Shown: positions 1 to 5,173 of the stretch, one piece after another | Position numbering within the stretch: position 1 is the first letter of the stretch | How the letters are laid out: each line of letters opens with the position of its first letter | Assembly: GCA_902803745.1 (NCBI GenBank) | Contig: CADCRB010000329.1 | Span: forward strand, 1 to 5,173 | Source: an uncultured Lachnospiraceae bacterium | GTDB taxonomy: Bacteria > Bacillota > Clostridia > Lachnospirales > Lachnospiraceae | Direction of reading: 5' to 3' | Length of the DNA stretch: 5,173 nucleotides | Translations under genes and position numbers: made by a program | The notes under the pieces: model-generated | The model's input: only the letters and a program-made list of their open reading frames with translations | Database searches by the model: none | Told to the model about the DNA's origin: nothing

Positions 1-2
1 TA

Positions 3-428
3 AATGATGGCAAAGAGGAGGAAGAAGGTGATGACGAGCTCTTAAAGCTCCCTGATATCATCTTTGATCATCCGGAGATCGATCCGAAAAAAGGAATAGA
101 ATACTGCGGTGATGCCGAAGATTATTTATTTGCAATAGAGACCTTTGCAAAGTCGATCAATGTCAAGGCAGAGCAGATCGAAAGTGATCTGAGGGAAGGA
201 GATCTTGAAAGTCTCACAATAAATGTCCACTCATTAAAGAGCACCTCGGCTGCCATAGGAGCCGGCAGTCTCTCGGAAAAGGCAAAGGCTATGGAGATTG
301 CCGCCAAGGAGGGAGATACCGCGAAGCTTACTGATAACTTGCCGGAGCTTCTATCCGACTACCGCGCCCTTAAGGATATCCTGGATGAGATACTTAAAAA
401 CTCAGAGAATACAGATGAGGCTCATTGA
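3..428 (+). CDS. C-terminal part of a probable hybrid sensor histidine kinase, ending in an HPt domain (5' truncated by window)
   Basis: The reading frame is open from the window edge to TGA at 426-428, so only the last 141 residues are visible and the start lies outside. An acidic linker (a run of Glu/Asp near residues 4-12 of the visible part) leads into an HPt domain. The phosphoacceptor motif is HSLKSTS, with the His codon at 228-230. HPt domains are four-helix bundles that accept a phosphoryl group from a receiver domain and pass it to a response regulator. The domain aligns without gaps to the HPt at the end of the kinase at 1413-4598, including the shared EYCGDA motif, with about 43 of 90 residues identical by hand count. 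The acidic linker before the HPt is also shared. By that similarity the missing part is probably a membrane sensor, HisKA, HATPase_c and REC. It could instead be a shorter REC-HPt or HPt-only protein. The HPt call is firm; the hybrid-kinase call is inference. Confidence 0.85.
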   Translation, partial: NDGKEEEEGDDELLKLPDIIFDHPEIDPKKGIEYCGDAEDYLFAIETFAKSINVKAEQIESDLREGDLESLTINVHSLKSTSAAIGAGSLSEKAKAMEIAAKEGDTAKLTDNLPELLSDYRALKDILDEILKNSENTDEAH

Positions 429-442
429 AACAGGAAATATGA

Positions 443-459
443 AGCTCAGGGGATGAGCT
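443..459. terminator. Small hairpin between convergent genes, possible weak bidirectional terminator
   Basis: A perfect 6-bp stem (AGCTCA at 443-448, TGAGCT at 454-459) encloses a 5-base loop. It sits 14 bases after the stop of the upstream HPt gene and 36 bases beyond the stop of the - strand gene. On the + strand no T-run follows. On the - strand the following bases are only moderately T-rich (TCATATTTCCTGTTT). The position between convergent genes supports a terminator, but the stem is short and the U-tract poor, so this is tentative. Confidence 0.3.
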
Positions 460-495
460 GTTCTCAGTGCTTAAGAGTATTATGTGAAAACCCCG

Positions 496-1281
496 CTACA
501 GCGTGATCCCCATGCTCTCAAGGCGGAGTCCGTCAAGGTCGCCCCAGTCCACGACCTTATACATATTGTAGTGTCCGTCCTTCTTCCATTCGAGACAGCC
601 GTCCCAGAAATCAAAGGCCCATGAGGTTTCCGTCCCACCGTCGAAGAAATCGATCTGCACCCACTCGCTGTCCTCATAATCCGTGACCTCTTCACCTATT
701 TTGACGGTCTTTATCGCGTTGAAGGCCTTGAGGATATCTTCTTTATCCGAGGTGTCATACCATGTGCCGTCTTTGTAGATAAAGAGTGATACCTCCCGGT
801 TTTCCAGGTCATCAGCGAATTCATCAAGCTTTTTATCATCGCAGAAGTCAAGTATTGGAATTCCCGCACCGGAGACAGATGCGTCCCCGTTTTTTTCGGA
901 CTGCATCTTTTCTATATCCCTGGAAAGCGCTTCCTCAAACTCCTCAGCATCGAACTGGGAAAGGATCTTATCTACATCTATATCTACGTCGAATTTTTTA
1001 CTGTCCAGATCAAGATCATAATCTATATCGGGGTCGTATTCTGTCTCAGATTCATATTCTGCAGACTCCAGATCCGATTCTTTTATAAAACTGATCATCC
1101 TGCTAACAGGATCACTTATGAGCCGGATGGCTAATATGACAAGAAGGATGGAACATATTACCGCAACCCACAGCAATATGACCGCAATGCGGCTGTTGCG
1201 GGAATCTCCCTCATCCCTGACGATGTCCTGCTGTATTTTTTTCTCATCCGTTCCTGTATTTTCGTGTGTCTCGTATTCCAT
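496..1281 (-). CDS. Unrecognised single-pass membrane protein with acidic linker and C-terminal soluble domain
   Basis: I do not recognise this 261-residue protein and assign no function. Residues 1-31 are charged and hydrophilic. Residues about 32-54 form one strongly hydrophobic membrane segment (IAVILLWVAVICSILLVILA), with Arg on both sides. Residues about 68-110 are extremely acidic, with Asp at alternate positions (DPDIDYDLDLD, then FDVDIDVD). Residues about 111-130 look helical and charged. Residues about 140-261 form a compact domain rich in aromatic residues and beta-strand-like stretches (SLFIYKDGTWY, WVQIDFF, WAFDFWDGCLEW). There is no signal cleavage site or lipobox, so the N-terminus probably stays inside as an anchor with the domain outside; topology is inferred. 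The ATG is supported by GGAG six bases upstream. The gene is divergent from the large kinase and convergent with the upstream HPt gene. It may be a surface accessory to the neighbouring kinases, but only position suggests this. Confidence 0.85.
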   Translation of the reverse strand: MEYETHENTGTDEKKIQQDIVRDEGDSRNSRIAVILLWVAVICSILLVILAIRLISDPVSRMISFIKESDLESAEYESETEYDPDIDYDLDLDSKKFDVDIDVDKILSQFDAEEFEEALSRDIEKMQSEKNGDASVSGAGIPILDFCDDKKLDEFADDLENREVSLFIYKDGTWYDTSDKEDILKAFNAIKTVKIGEEVTDYEDSEWVQIDFFDGGTETSWAFDFWDGCLEWKKDGHYNMYKVVDWGDLDGLRLESMGITL

Positions 1282-1287
1282 CTTTTT

Positions 1288-1291
1288 CTCC
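1288..1291 (-). promoter_or_regulatory. Ribosome binding site (GGAG) of the - strand membrane protein gene
   Basis: The + strand shows CTCC, so the - strand reads GGAG, six bases before the ATG at 1281-1279. This spacing is normal and fixes the start of the membrane protein. Confidence 0.7.
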
Positions 1292-1319
1292 GGGTTATTT
1301 TACTTTTTGTTCTTATACT

Positions 1320-1348
1320 TTAACACAATAGCGCTCTTTGTGTATAAT
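1320..1348 (+). promoter_or_regulatory. Sigma-A/sigma-70 type promoter for the hybrid kinase operon
   Basis: A -35 box TTAACA (1320-1325, five of six matches to TTGACA) is followed by a 17-base spacer and a perfect -10 box TATAAT (1343-1348). Transcription should start near 1355, giving a leader of about 58 bases before the kinase ATG at 1413. It would drive the kinase and the lipoprotein gene after it. An ACACAA/TTGTGT dyad overlaps both boxes, and a second dyad lies just past the expected start, so the promoter may be regulated by a bound protein. The boxes are seen directly; activity is inferred. Confidence 0.65.
1323..1343. promoter_or_regulatory. Inverted repeat across the promoter spacer, candidate operator
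   Basis: ACACAA (1323-1328) and its exact complement TTGTGT (1338-1343) flank nine bases. The arms overlap the end of the -35 box and the first base of the -10 box of the kinase promoter. The interval contains the small palindrome AGCGCT (1330-1335). A protein bound here would block RNA polymerase. The dyad is short and could arise by chance in AT-rich DNA, so this is a candidate only. Confidence 0.3.
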
Positions 1349-1367
1349 GTAAGATGGAGTGTGTCAA
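1341..1367 (-). promoter_or_regulatory. Possible promoter for the - strand membrane protein gene
   Basis: On the - strand a perfect TTGACA (complement of 1362-1367) is followed after 15 bases by TATACA (complement of 1341-1346), or after 17 bases by the weaker TACACA. Both spacings leave an imperfect -10 box. If used, this promoter would overlap the + strand promoter, so the two could compete. An alternative -10, TATAAG (complement of 1312-1317), lacks a convincing -35. The gene must have some promoter in this divergent gap, but which one is uncertain. Confidence 0.25.
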
Positions 1368-1387
1368 AATGCAAGTTCCCCTGACAC
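1361..1387. promoter_or_regulatory. Inverted repeat GTGTCA-N15-TGACAC in the kinase leader, candidate operator
   Basis: GTGTCA (1361-1366) and TGACAC (1382-1387) are exact complements with half-site centres 21 bp apart, about two helical turns, which suits a dimeric DNA-binding protein on one face of the helix. The dyad begins about 6 bases past the predicted transcription start. A further TGACA lies at 1391-1395. In RNA it could also fold as a 6-bp stem with a 15-base loop upstream of the ribosome binding site. It is not followed by a T-run, so it is not a terminator. Confidence 0.35.
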
Positions 1388-1400
1388 CATTGACAGCTAT

Positions 1401-1406
1401 AAAGGA
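1401..1406 (+). promoter_or_regulatory. Ribosome binding site of the hybrid kinase gene
   Basis: AAAGGA lies six bases before the ATG at 1413. It is a moderate match to the anti-Shine-Dalgarno sequence at good spacing, and it agrees with the signal peptide starting at this ATG. Confidence 0.6.
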
Positions 1407-1412
1407 TAAATA

Positions 1413-4400
1413 ATGGCGGGAAGAATAAAGACTCTTATATCAATTATCATTTTCATATGCGCTGCTTCTTGTCCATGGGGGCTCCATGCGATGGCAGCGG
1501 AGCAGGAGCAGGGAGATACCATAAGGGTAGGCTATTATGAAAATGAAGTCTTTCAGGAGGGCGCATCGGAAGGCGCTGTGAAAAAGGGGTACGCCTATGA
1601 GTACTACCGCAAGCTTTCCGAGTATACCGGCTGGGATTATGAGTATGTTTACGGCAGCTACAGCGATCTCTATGACATGCTCTTAAACGGAGATATCGAT
1701 CTTCTGGCAGGTCTTGCCAGGACAGAGGAGAGGGTGGATATCATCGGATATCCTGACCTTCCCATGGGAAACGAAACCTATACCCTGGTAAAGCATGAGA
1801 AGGATGTGTCCGTGACTACTGAGCCAAAGACTCTCTCGGGCAAAAAGATCGGAGTACTTGATGGCGCGATCGCCAGCTCGCTCGATGCCTATCTTGATAA
1901 GAATCAGGTACAGTGCGAGGTAAAGCGGTTCGGTGACTATGAATCCCTCTTTCGGGAGTTTGATGAAGGAGAGCTTGACATCCTCGCAGCAGAGGGTGAC
2001 GGCGCGAGCAGCCGGGATCATGTAGAGGTGATCGGCCCCTTTGGCAGCACGGATTACTATCTGTGCGTTGCCAAAGACCGCACGGATATCCTGAAGCAGC
2101 TAAACATTGCCCAGTCCCAGCTTGCCACTGAGGAGCCCAACTATCTTAGCAGCCTCCGTATACGTTATTATTCCTCGAGCCTTTCCAGCCGCTCGCTGTC
2201 AGAGGCAGAGCGCGAGTGGCTTAAGGATCACGATACTCTGAAGATCGGATATATGGAAAACTATCTGCCCTATAGCGGGACGGATGGGGAAGGATATGTC
2301 ACAGGCATAATAAAGGATATCATTCCGTCTATTTTTGACAAGCTGGGGATCGTAGACATCAGCGTTTCCTATCAGGGCTATTTTAGCTATGAGGATATGG
2401 TGAAGGCTGTATGTGACGGCACTATCGACGCGGCGTTTCCGGTAGGCGGCGGAGTGTATTATTCGGAGGAGAACGGCATATATCAGTCCACGCCGGTTGC
2501 TTCGACGACTACGGATCTCGCCTACAAGGGTGAATACAGTGATCAGTCGCTTACGCATTTTGCCGTGAATAAAAACAATCTCATGCAGTATTACTACATC
2601 ATGACAAATTTCCCGGATGCAAAGATCACCTATTATGACTCAATAGATGACTGTCTTCAGGCGGTCCTGTCAGGAGAGGTGAGAGCGACCACCTTAAACG
2701 GTCTCAGGGCAAATGATATCATCAAAAACAGAGCCTATTCCAGCCTGAATCTAAAGCAGCTGTGGACAGTGGACGACCGAAGCTTTGGCGTGAAGATCGG
2801 AAATGAAGGGCTTATCAAGCTGCTTAACCGGGGAGTCAGTATCGTGGGCGGAAGCGAATATGCGCAGAGCATAGCTTCCCGGTATACAGGAGATCTCTAC
2901 AGCTATACCTTCCGTGATCTGCTGGATGACTACATGGGCTGGTTCCTTATCGCACTTTTTCTCATTGCCGGACTTATCATTATCTTCATCTACCGTGATA
3001 TGCAGCATTCCAAGCATGCGAGCCAGCTTAAGTCTGATTTCGTTTCAAACATGTCACATGAGATACGTACTCCGGTAACAGCCATCCTTGGCATGAATGA
3101 GATGATAAGGCGTGAGAGCTCCGAGGAGAGTATCCGGAGATACGCGGATAATATCGAGCGGGCCGGAGAAAGTCTATTAGGTATAATCAATGATATTCTT
3201 GATTTCTCTAAGATCGAGTCAGGCAGAATGGAGGTCACCACCGGAGAGTATTCCCTTCCGGATCTTCTGTTAGGTCTTTGCGTTATGATCGAATACCGTG
3301 CTAAGGATAAGGGACTTGATTTTGAGACGGAGGTGGATGAAAGCCTGCCGTCCGGTCTCACAGGCGATGAGCAGAAGATACGCCAGATCATCACAAATCT
3401 GCTGACGAACGCGGTCAAGTATACGATGTCCGGCAGCGTAAAGCTTATCGTTCATAATATTCCCGTAAGCGACAGGGAGATGAAGCTTGAGGTAAAGGTA
3501 AAAGATACCGGCATCGGGATCCGCGAAGAGGAGAGAGATAAGCTCTTCTCAGCTTTTGACCGTCTGGATCTTGATCATACCAAAACCATCGAAGGCACAG
3601 GTCTGGGACTTGCGATCACCCGGCGGATGCTGGAGCAGATGGGCAGCACGATCCAGGTCGAGAGTACCTATGGCGAGGGTTCCTGCTTTTCCTTCGAGCT
3701 ATCCCAGGGGATCTCGGATCCGACTCCAGTCGGAGATTTTGGCAGGCTTGAGAAGATGAGAGCAAGGGAACGTAACCACGTCGCATTTAAGGCGCCAAAG
3801 GCCCGTCTTCTCCTTGTGGATGATACACCGATGAATCTGCAGGTGATCGCCGGGCTCTTAAAGGGATACTCCATGACGATCGATACGGCGGACAGCGGCA
3901 TGGCGTGTATCGAAAGATTCAAAGACGGTGATTATGATATTGTCTTTATGGATCACCGCATGCCCGGAATGGATGGTGTAGAGACCCTTGCCGAGCTGAA
4001 AAGGAGATATCCCGACGCAATGAAAAAGACGCCGGTCATTTCTCTGACGGCAAATGTGCTTTCCGGGGCGGAAGAGCAGATGATAAGGGCAGGGTTTTCG
4101 GGTTATCTGACAAAGCCGGTCAATCTCACCGATATGGAGCAGATGCTGCTTACCTTCCTGCCGGAGGATAAGATCATCACAGAGCCGGCAGCGGAAGCTA
4201 TGGAGCCTTTGGGAGAGTCAGAAGAGGAAGAGATCCCGGAAAAGGTACTTGCAATCAGGGGACTGGATGTATCCCGAGGCCTTGAATACTGCGGAGACGC
4301 TGACAGCTTTCTCTTTGCATTGGAGACATATCAGGGCAGTGTCCGGGAAAAGATCGGGCAGATGGAGACAGCCCTGGAAAAAGAAGATATGGAGGCGTTT

Positions 4401-4598
4401 TCATTGACAGCGCATTCGCTAAAGAGCACATCGAATGCTGTAGGACTACAGGATATATCGGAACGCGCCAGGGAGCTGGAGATGGCTGCCATGGCCGGAG
4501 ATACAGAAAGCGTACGCAAAAACGCTCCGGAGCTTTTCAGCCGATATCTTGAGATAGGCGAGAGGATCAAAGAGGCTCTGGATGAAGAGGAGAAATAA
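1413..4598 (+). CDS. Hybrid sensor histidine kinase: two tandem SBP_bac_3 domains, TM, HisKA, HATPase_c, REC, HPt
   Basis: This complete 1061-residue kinase should sense a small extracellular ligand, perhaps an amino acid, and run a His-Asp-His phosphorelay at the membrane. Residues 1-28 resemble a signal peptide with a possible cut after AMA. Two SBP_bac_3-like domains follow, about 36-248 and 275-495. The first keeps the family TEER motif (Arg107); the second lacks a clear equivalent. One membrane segment spans about 508-527, with no HAMP or PAS after it. HisKA has SHEIRTP with His549. HATPase_c has the N-box (Asn662, Asn666), DTGIGI (698-703) and GTGLGL (728-733). REC has Asp803/Asp804, phosphoacceptor Asp847, Thr879 and Lys901. 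An acidic linker leads to HPt with His1001 in HSLKSTS. All catalytic residues are present, so it should be active. The order resembles BvgS-type sensors but without a PAS domain. The promoter at 1320-1348 and RBS at 1401 support the start. The ligand and the partner regulator are unknown. Confidence 0.95.
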   Translation: MAGRIKTLISIIIFICAASCPWGLHAMAAEQEQGDTIRVGYYENEVFQEGASEGAVKKGYAYEYYRKLSEYTGWDYEYVYGSYSDLYDMLLNGDIDLLAGLARTEERVDIIGYPDLPMGNETYTLVKHEKDVSVTTEPKTLSGKKIGVLDGAIASSLDAYLDKNQVQCEVKRFGDYESLFREFDEGELDILAAEGDGASSRDHVEVIGPFGSTDYYLCVAKDRTDILKQLNIAQSQLATEEPNYLSSLRIRYYSSSLSSRSLSEAEREWLKDHDTLKIGYMENYLPYSGTDGEGYVTGIIKDIIPSIFDKLGIVDISVSYQGYFSYEDMVKAVCDGTIDAAFPVGGGVYYSEENGIYQSTPVASTTTDLAYKGEYSDQSLTHFAVNKNNLMQYYYIMTNFPDAKITYYDSIDDCLQAVLSGEVRATTLNGLRANDIIKNRAYSSLNLKQLWTVDDRSFGVKIGNEGLIKLLNRGVSIVGGSEYAQSIASRYTGDLYSYTFRDLLDDYMGWFLIALFLIAGLIIIFIYRDMQHSKHASQLKSDFVSNMSHEIRTPVTAILGMNEMIRRESSEESIRRYADNIERAGESLLGIINDILDFSKIESGRMEVTTGEYSLPDLLLGLCVMIEYRAKDKGLDFETEVDESLPSGLTGDEQKIRQIITNLLTNAVKYTMSGSVKLIVHNIPVSDREMKLEVKVKDTGIGIREEERDKLFSAFDRLDLDHTKTIEGTGLGLAITRRMLEQMGSTIQVESTYGEGSCFSFELSQGISDPTPVGDFGRLEKMRARERNHVAFKAPKARLLLVDDTPMNLQVIAGLLKGYSMTIDTADSGMACIERFKDGDYDIVFMDHRMPGMDGVETLAELKRRYPDAMKKTPVISLTANVLSGAEEQMIRAGFSGYLTKPVNLTDMEQMLLTFLPEDKIITEPAAEAMEPLGESEEEEIPEKVLAIRGLDVSRGLEYCGDADSFLFALETYQGSVREKIGQMETALEKEDMEAFSLTAHSLKSTSNAVGLQDISERARELEMAAMAGDTESVRKNAPELFSRYLEIGERIKEALDEEEK
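4588..4592 (+). promoter_or_regulatory. Ribosome binding site of the lipoprotein gene, inside the kinase 3' end
   Basis: AGGAG lies within the last codons of the kinase and seven bases before the ATG at 4600. It decides the lipoprotein start. An in-frame ATG at 4582 has only AGAGG six bases upstream and would add six charged residues ahead of the signal peptide. ATG at 4603 is also in frame, at ten bases. Confidence 0.6.
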
Positions 4599-4599
4599 A

Positions 4600-5163
4600 A
4601 TGATGAAAAGGAATCTTGCTGCGATCGTTATCTGCCTTATATCAGGCCTAATGCTTGCAGGCTGTAAAGGAAACAGCACAGATAATAAGGACGCAGTCAA
4701 GGATAAGCCTGCGGAAATTGCGGAAGCGGCAACGGAAGAAAAAGAGACAGAGTCTTCCGAAGAAAAGACTGAAGAGAAGACCGAAGAAAAAGGGACAGAG
4801 GAAACAAACAGTGAGCCGATAGGAAGCTGCAGCGTCCGCTCTGATCCTGTAGCTGCAGCCTCTGAGGGTAAAAATATCAATGAGGAGCAGGCTCTTTCTG
4901 CGGTCCAAAAGTATTGCTATACCAATAATCCGGACCTTAAGCACATCGTAGATGATGGTGAGTACGAGGTATACTGGGAGACAGAGAACGGTACGGATGA
5001 TGAAATTATTGTTCTATTCCGCTCATATACCGGAGCGCAGATCCGCTATCATATCGACCGTACCTCCGGTGAAACATATGTGACCGAGTGTGTTCCCGGG
5101 ATATCGGATAAGGAGGAGCGGACAGATGAAGTTCTTAATGTATGGGATTATCTGGATGACTGA
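4600..5163 (+). CDS. Small secreted lipoprotein with acidic repeat linker and PepSY-like C-terminal domain
   Basis: This 187-residue product begins with a lipoprotein signal peptide: MMKR, a hydrophobic core, and lipobox LAGC with Cys22 as the expected lipid-modified residue, so it should be anchored on the outer face of the membrane. Residues 23-73 are a low-complexity Glu/Lys/Thr linker containing three EEKT-type repeats. Residues about 92-187 form a small domain with a helix (EEQALSAVQKYCY), strands (YEVYWE, EIIVLFRS) and the hairpin YHIDRTSGETYVTE, whose pattern resembles PepSY domains. That resemblance is by eye only. Cys77, Cys106 and Cys164 could allow a disulfide. The gene starts one base after the kinase stop and uses an RBS inside the kinase, so co-transcription and translational coupling are likely. 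A role as an accessory to the kinase sensor is plausible but not shown. The start at 4582 is a weaker alternative. Confidence 0.85.
   Translation: MMKRNLAAIVICLISGLMLAGCKGNSTDNKDAVKDKPAEIAEAATEEKETESSEEKTEEKTEEKGTEETNSEPIGSCSVRSDPVAAASEGKNINEEQALSAVQKYCYTNNPDLKHIVDDGEYEVYWETENGTDDEIIVLFRSYTGAQIRYHIDRTSGETYVTECVPGISDKEERTDEVLNVWDYLDD
4759..4794 (+). repeat. Three tandem 12-bp units encoding EEKT/EEKT/EEKG
   Basis: Three 12-base units (4759-4770, 4771-4782, 4783-4794) begin GAAGAA or GAAGAG and encode four-residue repeats in the lipoprotein linker. The units differ mainly by third-base changes, so the repeat has been kept at the protein level rather than being a fresh duplication. It is in frame with the lipoprotein and could change in copy number without breaking the gene. 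Confidence 0.6.
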
Positions 5164-5173
5164 TCTTTGATGA

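Noticed and set aside
1118..1384. 88-residue + strand open frame with a hydrophobic C-terminal half
   Set aside because: It is antisense to the N-terminus and membrane segment of the - strand gene, runs through the divergent promoter region, has no convincing RBS, and its composition reflects the opposite strand.
1390..1395. Perfect TTGACA on the + strand just upstream of the kinase ATG
   Set aside because: The matching -10 position falls on the start codon region (1411-1418) with no TATAAT-like hexamer, so it is unlikely to act as a -35 box; it may only be part of the repeated TGACA motif.
53..2730. Frequent GATATC palindromes across the window
   Set aside because: Most fall on Asp-Ile or similar codon pairs in coding DNA and have no regular spacing, so they reflect codon use rather than a recognition-site array.
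1683..3922. Several - strand open frames of 61-142 residues inside the kinase gene
   Set aside because: All lie antisense to a continuous, fully motif-supported 1061-residue kinase frame and show no recognisable domain of their own.
4446..4880. 144-residue - strand open frame rich in Ser/Phe
   Set aside because: It is the complement of the Glu/Lys-rich 3' end of the kinase and the lipoprotein linker. The Ser/Phe bias is what GAA/GAG codons give on the other strand. It crosses two well-supported + strand genes.
1..5173. CRISPR array, tRNA or rRNA gene, insertion sequence, phage or defence system
   Set aside because: No spaced direct repeats, cloverleaf-like sequence, transposase motifs, terminal inverted repeats or defence-type enzyme motifs were seen; the window is almost fully covered by signalling and surface-protein genes.

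Overview
The window reads as chromosomal DNA from an anaerobic Gram-positive Clostridia, most likely Lachnospiraceae. This rests on GC near the middle of the range, GGAG/AGGAG ribosome binding sites, free use of ATA and AGG codons, and extracellular amino-acid-binding (SBP_bac_3) sensor domains fused to hybrid histidine kinases, a common layout in that family. The genus call is inference; no marker gene is present.

Layout: (1) Positions 3-428 (+) hold the 3' end of a gene whose product ends in a histidine phosphotransfer (HPt) domain, almost certainly another hybrid sensor kinase. (2) Positions 429-495 are a short convergent intergenic stretch with one small hairpin. (3) Positions 496-1281 (-) encode an unrecognised 261-residue single-pass membrane protein with a very acidic linker. 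(4) Positions 1282-1412 are a divergent regulatory region. It holds a near-consensus sigma-A type promoter for the + strand, two perfect 6-bp dyads, and a weaker possible promoter for the - strand gene. (5) Positions 1413-4598 (+) encode a complete 1061-residue hybrid sensor kinase: signal peptide, two tandem SBP_bac_3-type domains, one membrane segment, HisKA, HATPase_c, REC and HPt. (6) Positions 4600-5163 (+) encode a small lipoprotein with an acidic/lysine repeat linker and a C-terminal domain that looks PepSY-like. It starts one base after the kinase stop and is probably translationally coupled to it.

The genes appear to form a cell-surface signalling locus. Two paralogous kinases, whose HPt domains share about 43 of 90 residues by hand count, flank an inverted membrane-protein gene, and a lipoprotein is co-expressed with the second kinase. 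No response regulator with an output domain lies in the window, so the phosphoryl group must leave through a protein encoded elsewhere. The known parts (phosphorelay modules, SBP sensors) are well supported. The roles of the membrane protein and the lipoprotein are unknown. The most useful leads are their possible link to the kinase and the dyads around its promoter.
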